A program made the position numbers and the translations under genes. A stretch of DNA of 12,219 nucleotides from Candidatus Desantisiibacteriota bacterium (GTDB taxonomy: Bacteria > JACRDZ01), in contig JACQWU010000288.1 of NCBI GenBank assembly GCA_016209155.1, forward strand, positions 1 through 12,219, written 5' to 3'. The notes beneath the pieces are model-generated. The model searched no databases. It was not told the DNA's origin and worked only from the letters and a program-made list of their open reading frames with translations. The number at the start of each line of letters is the position of its first letter. The first letter of the stretch is position 1. Below, in pieces: positions 1 through 6,595 of the stretch.

Positions 1-276
1 GGGCCTAAAGATGGAGGTAATGTCCTTGTTGTCTCGAATGTAGAACTAAGATTCCCTATTTATAAAAAATTTTATGGTGTTTTATTTTATGACGGCGGCC
101 AGGCATATGATAAATGGGCTGAAGTAAATAGCACAACTTTTCGTTATAGCAGAGGTATTGGTTTACGTTACCATACTATTGTTGTGCCTTTTAGAATTGA
201 TTATGGCGAAAAAGTTAAACGTTTACCGGGTGAGTCACCGGGACAATTTTATATAAGCATAGGTCAGGCATTTTAA
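1..276 (+). CDS. C-terminal end of a BamA/TamA-family (Omp85) outer-membrane protein, 5' truncated by the window
   Basis: Frame 1 is open from the first base to the TAA at 274-276 and gives 91 residues. The peptide has the hallmarks of the last strands of an Omp85 barrel: a GG...VELRFPIYKKFYGVLFYDGG stretch, then RGIGLRYHTIVVPFRIDYG, then a final FYISIGQAF ending in Phe. These match the conserved C-terminal blocks of BamA/TamA (bacterial surface antigen domain), where the terminal aromatic residue is part of the signal read during barrel assembly. BamA inserts beta-barrel proteins into the outer membrane, and TamA helps translocate autotransporter-like proteins. The missing N-terminus with its POTRA domains would tell the two apart, so no symbol is given. 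No U-tract terminator follows; only a weak 6-bp AATTTG/CAAATT hairpin (277-294) is visible. Confidence 0.85.
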   Translation, partial: GPKDGGNVLVVSNVELRFPIYKKFYGVLFYDGGQAYDKWAEVNSTTFRYSRGIGLRYHTIVVPFRIDYGEKVKRLPGESPGQFYISIGQAF

Positions 277-338
277 AATTTGAAACATCAAATTCCATTA
301 GTATTGATAATTAAGCAATCAAAATTCTCATATTGAAT

Positions 339-393
339 TGTAGGGGCTTGATTTACCAAGCCTGTTAGCGGGTTCGATAAATCGAACCCCTAT
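339..393. repeat. Palindromic cloverleaf-like intergenic repeat
   Basis: About 55 bases form nested inverted repeats. Hairpin 1 is GGCTTG (345-350) with CAAGCC (357-362). Hairpin 2 is GGGTTCGAT (370-378) with ATCGAACCC (381-389). An outer arm TAGGGG (341-346) can pair with CCCCTA (387-392), competing with the bases of hairpins 1 and 2. The compact intergenic form, with GC-rich arms in AT-rich surroundings, resembles the short REP/MITE-like elements found in many copies in some bacterial genomes. Whether it is repeated elsewhere in this genome cannot be seen, as there is one copy in the window. Confidence 0.6.
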
Positions 394-474
394 CAAAAAT
401 TTTAAAAATTTCTCTCCAGTTCACTATGGTTAAGTTTTGGCATTACCTTGAAAATTTAAGGGATGGAAATATGC

Positions 475-504
475 TTGACATATACTAATTGTTTATGATA
501 TAAA
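475..504 (+). promoter_or_regulatory. Sigma70-like promoter of the first lipocalin-like lipoprotein
   Basis: A perfect -35 TTGACA (475-480) is followed by an 18-base spacer and a -10 TATAAA (499-504). The predicted start near 511 leaves a leader of about 35 bases with AAGGAG just before the ATG. The -10 context TATGATATAA-AGCA recurs upstream of the paralogous gene (around 5718-5732), which supports it as a real element. Confidence 0.65.
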
Positions 505-546
505 AGCACATGGAAATTCATTGAAATATTTTAAAAGGAGAAAAAT

Positions 547-1386
547 ATGGTTGAAAATTTTAGGTTTTTAAAAATTGTTTTAAGTTTTATGGTTTTATCA
601 CTTTTATTATTTGCAATGGCTTGCGGCCCGGATTCAGGTTCTGATAGTAAAGATTCTACGAATATTACTAACAATAACAATAACAATAACAATAACAATA
701 CTACTATAAACTATACAAATGCAAATTTAGCTGGTACATGGAAATATACTGATTCAAAAGATGGCTCAACCTCAACTTATACTTTTAACAGCAATGGGAC
801 TTTTACTTCTGTTGAAACAAATAGCTATGGAACATTTGATCAAAACGGGACTTTTACAATAACCGCAGGAAATAAACTTACATTAACTACCAGTGAAACT
901 TCTGGAACTTCCCCAAGAACTGACGGTATAACTACTACCGGAACAACTACTAGTACCAGCAGTGAAACTTACGATGTGGCAATACAAGGAAATAATATGG
1001 CTTTACCTGCATTAAAAGTAGTTAGTTTGGGTACTGACGGGCAGGGACCGATTGGGACATATTCTTTTGCTATGCAGTCAACAATGAATTATGGTGGAAT
1101 TTCATATATGTTTTCAATAGTAGCTACAATTAGTATTAATGACAATAATACTTTCACTTCCTCAGTAACCTCAACCACTACAGATTCTTCCGGTACAACG
1201 ACAGGAACATCTACTGAAAGTGGGACATGGTCAAATAATGGTAATGGAACTTTGACAGTTAGAACAACATATTCAAGTGACGATCCAGCAATAACGCCGG
1301 ATAATCCTTCTGTAGAAAATAATATAATATTCAGCCATGTTAATAATAATTGGGTTGTTTCAGGGCGGGTTTTTGTAAAACAATAA
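547..1386 (+). CDS. Lipoprotein with two lipocalin-like beta domains and a poly-Asn linker (paralogue A)
   Basis: The predicted protein has 279 residues. The ATG follows AAGGAG at good spacing. Residues 1-25 are a signal peptide with lipobox A-M-A-C (Cys26), so it is probably a lipid-anchored envelope or surface lipoprotein. A Ser/Asp/Asn-rich linker includes ten consecutive Asn (42-51) encoded by five copies of AACAAT. Two similar beta-rich halves follow. The first (about 60-145) begins LAGTWKYTD and has TFNSNGTFTS. The second (about 165-279) begins GPIGTYSFAM and has TISINDNNTFTS, then GTWSNNGNGTLTV. GTW...F...NGT(F/Y)T signatures are typical of lipocalin-like lipoprotein domains of unknown ligand. 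The low-complexity Thr/Ser stretches suit an exposed protein. It is a clear paralogue of the gene at 5766-6524: both have Cys26, the MxENFRFxKIVL start and an ALKV...GTDGQGPIG block. Specific function is unknown. Confidence 0.85.
   Translation: MVENFRFLKIVLSFMVLSLLLFAMACGPDSGSDSKDSTNITNNNNNNNNNNTTINYTNANLAGTWKYTDSKDGSTSTYTFNSNGTFTSVETNSYGTFDQNGTFTITAGNKLTLTTSETSGTSPRTDGITTTGTTTSTSSETYDVAIQGNNMALPALKVVSLGTDGQGPIGTYSFAMQSTMNYGGISYMFSIVATISINDNNTFTSSVTSTTTDSSGTTTGTSTESGTWSNNGNGTLTVRTTYSSDDPAITPDNPSVENNIIFSHVNNNWVVSGRVFVKQ
670..699 (+). repeat. Hexanucleotide microsatellite (AACAAT)5 encoding poly-Asn
   Basis: Five exact tandem AACAAT units encode Asn42-Asn51 in the linker between the lipid anchor and the first beta domain. 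The paralogue at 5766 has only a short TNNN at the same place. Slippage by whole 6-base units keeps the frame, so it would change linker length rather than switch the gene off. Confidence 0.9.
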
Positions 1387-1400
1387 TAATATAAAATTTA

Positions 1401-1435
1401 AAAGGACGGGAATTTAAACCCCGTCCTTTTTTTTT
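1401..1435 (+). terminator. Rho-independent terminator of lipoprotein A
   Basis: A perfect 10-bp stem AAAGGACGGG (1401-1410) / CCCGTCCTTT (1420-1429) with a 9-base loop runs into a T-tract at 1427-1435, 15 bases after the stop codon. The terminator of the paralogue has the same build: a GG(A/C)GGG core, an AT-rich loop and a T9 tract. Confidence 0.93.
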
Positions 1436-1505
1436 GAAATACTATTTTAATTTGGTTATTTGTGAAATATAAAAAATGAGATAAATGCCGGAGTTATATA
1501 AAAAT

Positions 1506-1539
1506 AATACCTGAATTTTGCTATTCAGATTCAGGTATT
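1506..1539 (+). other. Intergenic hairpin upstream of the PKD lipoprotein gene
   Basis: An 11-bp perfect stem AATACCTGAAT (1506-1516) / ATTCAGGTATT (1529-1539) encloses 12 bases. An internal ATTCAG (1523-1528) can pair with the same CTGAAT (1511-1516), so two exclusive hairpins are possible. AATTTTTG follows, weaker than a normal U-tract. It lies before the predicted promoter, so it may be a back-up terminator or a DNA-level site. Confidence 0.5.
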
Positions 1540-1550
1540 AATTTTTGTTA

Positions 1551-1579
1551 TTGCTATTTAAAATAATATTAAATATAAT
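1551..1579 (+). promoter_or_regulatory. Possible promoter of the PKD lipoprotein gene
   Basis: TTGCTA (1551-1556), a 17-base spacer and a perfect -10 TATAAT (1574-1579) stand about 30 bases before the start codon. The -35 is only partly consensus and the region is extremely AT-rich, so chance matches are likely. Confidence 0.4.
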
Positions 1580-1607
1580 AATAAATAATATCAAAAAGGA
1601 GATGAAA

Positions 1608-3947
1608 ATGTTTGATAAAAGTAAAAATTTTTTATGGTTTTTTATATTGTTTTTTACATTTTTAGCGTTTGCATTAGCTTGTGGAGATACCGGCGGTGGA
1701 GGCAATAAAGCTCCAAGTGTAACTTTAACTCCTAATTCTTTTTCCGGGAAAGCGCCTTTAACAGTAAATTTCACGGCAAATGCATCTGATCCTGATGGTA
1801 GTATTGCAAAGTATGAATGGGATCTTGATGGAAATGGGACTTTTGAAAGTAATACCGCAATTAACACTGCACAGTATACTTATACTATAGCAAGTACATA
1901 TAATGCGAGAGTTCAAGTTACGGATAATAATGGAGCAACAGCAATCGCTACAGTTATAATAAATGTATTAACTCAAAACAATACCGATGTTTCAGCGCAA
2001 ATAACTGATGCCAGAAATTTATTAGGAAATCAAGATATAACCGGTGCTAATGCAAAATTTAAAGAAGCATATGATCTCAATCCAGCTAATTTGGATGCTA
2101 ATTTTGGGCTTGCCATTACTGACATTATATTACTTGCTGATAATGATAAAGTTAAAAATATTATTGATAAACTTGGAAGTCAGGCTGATACGACTTTGTT
2201 TATGGTTTATAATTCATACAAAGTCCCAAATGTAAAAAAACTTGCCCGTATAAATATGAAAGAAAACACTAAAAATTTTAGAGCAAATGCTAAAGCTTTA
2301 TTTGAAAAATTACCTAAAAATAAAATTTCTATATATAAACAGGCAAAATCAATAATGGCAAGAACCATACCTCAAAATGCTCCATCATTTTCTGAAATAC
2401 AAGATATAATTGAAAATACAATTTTACCAGTGATTGAAAGCTCAATAACAAAATTAAATCTTATTGAAAATAAAAATTATACATTTACTGTGACACCTTC
2501 AATGACTGATAATACTGCCAGTAATGCAATAGTATTAGATGATGGGGAATTTTTTGCACTGGATGCATTGTTAAATGGTATAAAAGGTTTTTTATATATC
2601 CCTATAGCCTACAATGTTGATGTTGATTATAATTTGATTGAGGCAGATCCATTAAGCTGCTTAAATGGTTCTATTTGGGGTCTTCAAAGCAATATTGATC
2701 ATGCAAAATTTTTGACTTTAAAAACAGATGGACAAACAAAAATGACTACTGCGGGTGATGCATTTAAAGAAGTTATTGCAAAAATAGAAGCAGCTTATCA
2801 TTATGTTAAAAATAATGATTCTGATATTAATACAGATAATGGTATTAATCTTAATGGTTTGACTTCCGAAGAACATGAGACTATTCAAAAATGGATAGAT
2901 GTAAGCAAAATGATATCACAGGGACTTGTCACATATCAGGAAACTATTGCAAACGGAATAAGAACAAGTACCTTGACAAATGGTACTGATACAATTCAAT
3001 TGGATCAAAAAGGAACCACTGATACGGACACTTTTAGTATACGAGTTGATATTACTAAATTCTTTTCAAATCCTTTAGACAGAACTAATTTACCAACTCT
3101 TGTGTATGATTTACCACCGGATCAAACACTTTCTAATCAATACAATGAACCAATAAATAAATTTGTGGGGCCGTATGAAGATGATGTAATAAGATGCGAA
3201 ATTCAAAATACAAGTAGTATTCCTGAAAAAACTAAAACTTTGAACGGAGTATTACCTGACGGGATTCCGGATTTTGATGGATTACTAATTTTTAATAAAG
3301 CTATTGCACTGGATAAAGATGCATGGTCGGATAGTAATTGGAATGCGCTTGCTGCAGATGGAACAAATTTTTATATTGCACAGACTTCAGGGTATTATTC
3401 TACTAATATTATTGAAATAAATTCTGAAACAGGAGCAATATTAAATACTCATACAATACAAAATTTAAGTGAAATACGTGGTTTAACTTTTGCAGGTAAT
3501 GACCTCTGGGCATTAAAAAATGATGGAATTTCTAAAATAGACCTTACATCAAATATAATAACAACTACAATTTCCGTAGCAAATAATTATAATTTTTTTT
3601 ATGGTTTAAGAGGATTGACATATGCAAATCAAAATTTTTACTTAGGACTTGAAATTTGGTATCAATCAAATGAAGATGATTTAAGAGGGATAGTCAAATT
3701 CCCATCAAATTCAACCAGTATTCCAACAACGTTTTGGAATAATACTAATAATTTAAGTAAATGGACTATTGATGAACTGGCTCATGATGGAAATTATCTC
3801 TGGGTATCAGGTTCCGGAAATACTTTGAAAATTGATGCAAATAGTGCAACTGTAAAATCATATATAAACCAAAATATAGGCTTATGTCTAAATGGTAAAC
3901 TATATTCAAGAAGATATGATAGAATATTGGTATTTACCGAACCATAA
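1608..3947 (+). CDS. Large lipoprotein with PKD domain, TPR-like helical region and C-terminal beta-propeller-like repeats
   Basis: The predicted protein has 779 residues. The start at ATG 1608 is chosen because AAGGAG (1596-1601) sits 6 bases ahead and the signal peptide begins there; the in-frame ATG at 1545 has no such site and would add a non-signal leader. The lipobox F-A-L-A-C places the anchor at Cys25, followed by a Gly-rich linker. Residues about 36-121 are a PKD domain (PLTVNFTANASDPDGS, YEWDLDGNGTF), with a DxDGNG loop that may bind calcium. Residues about 129-165 look like one TPR unit (AKFKEAYDLNPANLDANFGL). A long helical/mixed region follows without a recognised family. From about 570 to the end, repeats of the type LAADGTNFYIAQ, LTFAGNDLWALKNDGISKID and LAHDGNYLWVSGSGNTLKID suggest a beta-propeller. 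It is probably exposed on the cell surface and may act in adhesion or carbohydrate/protein binding. Function is otherwise unknown. Confidence 0.85.
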   Translation: MFDKSKNFLWFFILFFTFLAFALACGDTGGGGNKAPSVTLTPNSFSGKAPLTVNFTANASDPDGSIAKYEWDLDGNGTFESNTAINTAQYTYTIASTYNARVQVTDNNGATAIATVIINVLTQNNTDVSAQITDARNLLGNQDITGANAKFKEAYDLNPANLDANFGLAITDIILLADNDKVKNIIDKLGSQADTTLFMVYNSYKVPNVKKLARINMKENTKNFRANAKALFEKLPKNKISIYKQAKSIMARTIPQNAPSFSEIQDIIENTILPVIESSITKLNLIENKNYTFTVTPSMTDNTASNAIVLDDGEFFALDALLNGIKGFLYIPIAYNVDVDYNLIEADPLSCLNGSIWGLQSNIDHAKFLTLKTDGQTKMTTAGDAFKEVIAKIEAAYHYVKNNDSDINTDNGINLNGLTSEEHETIQKWIDVSKMISQGLVTYQETIANGIRTSTLTNGTDTIQLDQKGTTDTDTFSIRVDITKFFSNPLDRTNLPTLVYDLPPDQTLSNQYNEPINKFVGPYEDDVIRCEIQNTSSIPEKTKTLNGVLPDGIPDFDGLLIFNKAIALDKDAWSDSNWNALAADGTNFYIAQTSGYYSTNIIEINSETGAILNTHTIQNLSEIRGLTFAGNDLWALKNDGISKIDLTSNIITTTISVANNYNFFYGLRGLTYANQNFYLGLEIWYQSNEDDLRGIVKFPSNSTSIPTTFWNNTNNLSKWTIDELAHDGNYLWVSGSGNTLKIDANSATVKSYINQNIGLCLNGKLYSRRYDRILVFTEP

Positions 3948-3966
3948 TTTAAGGTGAATCAATATG

Positions 3967-3991
3967 CAGGACAGGCATCTCACCTGTCCTG
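3967..3991. terminator. Hairpin after the PKD lipoprotein gene, possible terminator without U-tract
   Basis: A perfect 9-bp GC-rich stem CAGGACAGG (3967-3975) / CCTGTCCTG (3983-3991) with a 7-base loop starts 19 bases after the stop codon. No T-run follows on either strand, so it may stabilise the mRNA end, act as a weak terminator, or be part of a repeat. Confidence 0.45.
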
Positions 3992-4004
3992 AATGAACCT
4001 TGAA

Positions 4005-4016
4005 TCTCTGTGGACT
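4005..4016 (+). repeat. Isolated copy of the CTCTGTG repeat motif
   Basis: TCTCTGTGGACT here is identical over 12 bases to 8184-8195 in the repeat cluster between the COG3014-like and LPP20 genes. It is flanked by a short TTGAA/TTCAA inverted repeat (4000-4004 / 4016-4020), right at the upstream edge of the decayed HigA-like gene. Confidence 0.4.
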
Positions 4017-4194
4017 TCAACCCTCCATGATTTGTCATGGGAGATTGTAAGCACACCAAATGATTTAGATTCCCCTTACAGTTTCGAGTTTTGCTAAAAT
4101 GCTTGGGGTGTCACGCCAAACAGCAAATGAGTTGGTTCGAGAAAGAAGGGCAGTTACTCCTGATAGAGATAAACTAATTAAAAATACCATATAA
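4015..4194 (+). pseudogene. higA: Decayed HigA-type antitoxin (XRE helix-turn-helix), frameshifted and truncated
   Basis: From 4069 to the TAA at 4192-4194 one frame reads IPLTVSSFAKMLGVSRQTAN, then ELVRERRAVTPDRDKLI, then KNTI. This is the helix-turn-helix core of HigA/VapI antitoxins (LTV..FAK.LGVSRQT...L...R..VTPD). The expected N-terminal block (NPPHPGEI-like) is only recoverable in pieces from other frames: FNPP at about 4016-4027, and a WEIVST stretch near 4039-4056. This implies frameshifts and at least one stop, the TAG at 4066-4068. The usual ALRL...FW.NLQ end is missing: the frame stops about seven residues after VTPD. The remnant overlaps the tail of the convergent barrel gene by 17 bases. 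No HigB toxin is visible nearby. HigA normally neutralises HigB and represses its own operon; this copy is probably non-functional. The core match is strong, the upstream reconstruction is inference. Confidence 0.6.
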
Positions 4195-5566
4195 CTTCTA
4201 TTGTTTGAACATTCCCTCCCGGATCATTTTTAATTTTTTTAAAAAAATCATTTCCGCTGAATTTTTTTATGCCGGATTTATTTGTTTCAGAAGATTTAAT
4301 CTCAAGAGGAAGTAATTGACTTATTCCATAATTAATTTCAATCAGTCCTATGTTATAAGTAAATCCTGAAGAAATTCCTAAAAAATTTGCTTTTGTATAT
4401 GAAAAAGGTATATCTGTTTTATTGATTTTACCTAAACTAATAAAAGGAAACGGTTCCCAATATTCAAGATTACCATCCGGTCCTGTTAAAATATACTGTA
4501 TTCCACCCCGATATATTAAATTTTGTATAAGTTTATTTTCAATACCAATATGATATTGTGTTGTTTTAAATAAATAATTTCCTTTATAAAGTTCTTTGTC
4601 AGCTAAAAATTTTTCCCAGAGATTAAGAAAATTTGTATTTTTGATTTCGCCGCTTGCATTCAAATTAAATTCTGAAGTTTTTACACCTGTAAAAATTTTT
4701 TTTATTCCGCTGGAAAAGCATAATATAAAACTTTGCTTAATAAATATTGTATTACTGTTAAAAGTTCCGTCGTTTTTTTCATCGATATAAATATCCTCAT
4801 CATAGTCTAATTCTCTTCTTAAAAAGCTGTAAGTAGCTTTTACTTTTTGTAAAGGGAATATAGAAAAAGTCATTTCTTCATTTGCTCTATTTTGAGTTTC
4901 AGATGCAATATCCAGCAAAAAATTATCAGATATATTTAAATTAAAGCTTAATTTTTTTACTTTTTCATTTGGAGCAAAACTGAATTTGGCAATAGAACTG
5001 TCTTTATATAGGATACTATCTATATCCATACTGCGTGAAAAAGATTTATATCCAAATTTTATATTTTGAATGGGAGATAAAGAAAATCCATAAAAATTGC
5101 CGGAATTATCCTGCCCGATATTAAAATTGAAGTTTCTAAATACCATGGAATTAAAAGAAAAACTTTTTTCATCAAAATTTTGAGTGATTTTTAAACCATC
5201 TAAACTTAAAAAATTATAATTTGAGTGAAAATTTTTAAATTTAAAATATAAAGTATTTTGATTAAATCCTAATAATTTAAAATTATAAAGACAGGACAAT
5301 TCTTTAGTAAAAGAACGTAATTTTGTATCATTTTCATTTAATATACTTTCACGGTTATAATTAATTAATAAAAAATTTTTATATTTAAATAAATCCAAAT
5401 CATTTATTTTATTGGGTAAGTTTGAAACAGATTCTAATGAACCTAATCCTTCTGATCTAACATCATCGCAAATGTATAAACTCATTGGTTTGAAAGATAA
5501 TATTTCCGAAAATATAATTTTGGGAAGTAAAAGAAAGAACATTAAAAAAAATAATTTAGACTTCAC
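4178..5566 (-). CDS. Probable outer-membrane beta-barrel protein, family not recognised
   Basis: The predicted protein has 462 residues. The start is placed at GTG 5566-5564 because AGAGGA lies 4 bases ahead and the protein then opens with a clean signal peptide (VKSKLFFLMFFLLLPKIIFSE). The frame stays open to an ATG at 5644, but that ATG has no ribosome site and falls inside the predicted promoter. The mature part is rich in Phe, Tyr, Asn and Lys with many alternating polar/aromatic stretches (FGFSLSPIQNIKFGYKSF, FSIFPLQKVKATYSFLRREL) and ends IEVIWYF. A final Phe after alternating hydrophobic residues is the classical outer-membrane barrel signature. No enzymatic or transporter family is recognised. 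It is transcribed away from lipoprotein B, and its tail overlaps the HigA remnant. That it is envelope-located is well supported; its substrate or partner is unknown. Confidence 0.7.
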   Translation of the reverse strand: MKSKLFFLMFFLLLPKIIFSEILSFKPMSLYICDDVRSEGLGSLESVSNLPNKINDLDLFKYKNFLLINYNRESILNENDTKLRSFTKELSCLYNFKLLGFNQNTLYFKFKNFHSNYNFLSLDGLKITQNFDEKSFSFNSMVFRNFNFNIGQDNSGNFYGFSLSPIQNIKFGYKSFSRSMDIDSILYKDSSIAKFSFAPNEKVKKLSFNLNISDNFLLDIASETQNRANEEMTFSIFPLQKVKATYSFLRRELDYDEDIYIDEKNDGTFNSNTIFIKQSFILCFSSGIKKIFTGVKTSEFNLNASGEIKNTNFLNLWEKFLADKELYKGNYLFKTTQYHIGIENKLIQNLIYRGGIQYILTGPDGNLEYWEPFPFISLGKINKTDIPFSYTKANFLGISSGFTYNIGLIEINYGISQLLPLEIKSSETNKSGIKKFSGNDFFKKIKNDPGGNVQTIEVIWYF

Positions 5567-5591
5567 GATATCCTCTATAATATATTCTATC

Positions 5592-5611
5592 CTGAATTTT
5601 AAAGAATTCAG
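5592..5611 (-). other. Hairpin in the 5' leader of the barrel gene
   Basis: CTGAATT (5592-5598) and AATTCAG (5605-5611) form a 7-bp stem with a 6-base loop, between the predicted promoter and the GTG start. The arms share CTGAAT/ATTCAG with the hairpin at 1506-1539. It could affect mRNA stability or translation; the AT-rich background makes chance possible. Confidence 0.35.
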
Positions 5612-5615
5612 CATT

Positions 5616-5644
5616 ATTGTATCTATAATAAAACCAATAATCAA
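5616..5644 (-). promoter_or_regulatory. Possible promoter of the beta-barrel gene
   Basis: On the minus strand TTGATT (5644-5639) is followed by 17 bases and TACAAT (5621-5616). Transcription would begin near 5609, leaving a leader of about 43 bases before the GTG start. This agrees with rejecting the upstream ATG at 5644. Confidence 0.45.
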
Positions 5645-5698
5645 TAAATTCCTTTTCCGACTTCAAATATTCATCTGTTTACAAAATATATTTAGTTT

Positions 5699-5728
5699 TT
5701 GTATATAAAATAATTTATATGATATAAT
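5699..5728 (+). promoter_or_regulatory. Promoter of lipoprotein B
   Basis: A perfect -10 TATAAT (5723-5728) has a weak -35 TTGTAT (5699-5704) at 18 bases. The context TATGATATAATAGCA parallels TATGATATAAAAGCA before paralogue A, so the promoter seems to have been duplicated with the gene. Confidence 0.5.
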
Positions 5729-5765
5729 AGCAGAAATTCAGGAAATATTAAAAAGGAGAAATTCT

Positions 5766-6524
5766 ATGTTTGAGAATTTTAGGTTTTTTAAAATTGTTTT
5801 AATTTTGATAGCTTCATTACTATTATTATCAATAATAAGCTGCAGTTCGGGTGCAGATAAAGATATTACAAATAATAATATCGGTTCTCTAATTTATACA
5901 AATGCAGATTTAACCGGTACATGGATGATCCTTTATAATGTTGACAGCTCAACAAAAACTATTACTTTTAACAGTAATGGCACTTATACTTCTATTGAAT
6001 CAGGCGGTAATGGAACTAATAATGAAAGTGGAACATTTAAAATAACCAATGGAAATATTCTGACATTAGTTCATGGCAATGATGCAGTCAAATCCAATGT
6101 AACGCAATCAGCCAGTATTGCAATAAAAGGAAATGATTTAGCTTTTCCGGCATTAAAAGTAATAAATATAGGTACTGATGGGCAGGGACCTATTGGTGAA
6201 TATGAGATATCTATGGAATCAGTATCAAATGATATTAAAGTTTCGTATAGTAATTCAACTAAGTCTATAATTAAAATTAATGGAGATAATACTTACAGCT
6301 TTAGTGGAACCAGTGTTTATACCAATTCTCAAGGGACCACCAAAAAAAGATTTATTGAAAGCGGTACATGGCTTAAAAATACCAGCGGAGCTTTAATAAT
6401 TAAAACAACTTTTATAAGCGACGACCCTACTGTAACTTTAAGCAATCCCAATACTAAAGTCGTAACTTTTTATCATCTTAATGATAATTGGGCTTTTATA
6501 GGTGATGTTTTTAAGAAGCAGTAA
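5766..6524 (+). CDS. Lipoprotein with two lipocalin-like beta domains (paralogue B)
   Basis: The predicted protein has 252 residues. The ATG follows AAAAAGGAG at about 6 bases. The signal peptide ends in lipobox S-I-I-S-C with Cys26, the same position as in paralogue A at 547-1386. The architecture matches: a short Asn-rich linker (DITNNNIGS), a first beta domain with LTGTWMILYN and TITFNSNGTYTS, the shared ALKVINIGTDGQGPIG block, and a second domain with GDNTYSFSGTS and ESGTWLKNTSGALIIKT. Both paralogues end in a short V(F)(V/K)KQ tail. It lacks the long poly-Asn tract and most of the Thr/Ser-rich segment of paralogue A, so it is shorter. It probably sits in the outer membrane as an anchored surface or periplasmic lipoprotein. 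No ligand or catalytic function can be named. It faces the LPP20 gene convergently and shares its terminator. Confidence 0.85.
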   Translation: MFENFRFFKIVLILIASLLLLSIISCSSGADKDITNNNIGSLIYTNADLTGTWMILYNVDSSTKTITFNSNGTYTSIESGGNGTNNESGTFKITNGNILTLVHGNDAVKSNVTQSASIAIKGNDLAFPALKVINIGTDGQGPIGEYEISMESVSNDIKVSYSNSTKSIIKINGDNTYSFSGTSVYTNSQGTTKKRFIESGTWLKNTSGALIIKTTFISDDPTVTLSNPNTKVVTFYHLNDNWAFIGDVFKKQ

Positions 6525-6536
6525 TAGAAATATATT

Positions 6537-6575
6537 AAAAAAAAAGGGCGGGAATTTTATCCCGCCTTTTTTTTT
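6537..6575. terminator. Bidirectional rho-independent terminator between convergent genes
   Basis: A GC-rich stem GGCGGG (6547-6552) / CCCGCC (6561-6566) with an 8-base loop is flanked by A9 (6537-6545) on the left and T9 (6567-6575) on the right. Each strand therefore reads a stem followed by a U-tract, serving lipoprotein B on the plus strand and the LPP20 cluster on the minus strand. Confidence 0.92.
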
Positions 6576-6595
6576 GTTCCTTATAGATCCTTCAT

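Noticed and set aside
341-392. tRNA-like fold (GGTTCGAT-AA-ATCGAACC looks like a T-arm)
   Set aside because: It is too short for a tRNA and has no anticodon arm or acceptor stem with a CCA end; the symmetry fits a palindromic repeat better.
427-489. Small plus-strand frame of 20 codons (MVKFWHYLENL...)
   Set aside because: It has no ribosome-binding site and overlaps the -35 and spacer of the promoter at 475-504.
670-699. CRISPR-like short repeat array
   Set aside because: The units are 6 bases with no spacers, inside a coding frame; it is a microsatellite. No other array-like pattern is present.
1538-1867. Minus-strand open frame of 109 codons
   Set aside because: It is antisense to the start of the PKD lipoprotein gene; its composition follows the opposite strand and no start signal is seen.
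5412-5708. Plus-strand open frame of 98 codons
   Set aside because: It is antisense to the signal-peptide end of the barrel gene and runs through its promoter, with no ribosome-binding site.
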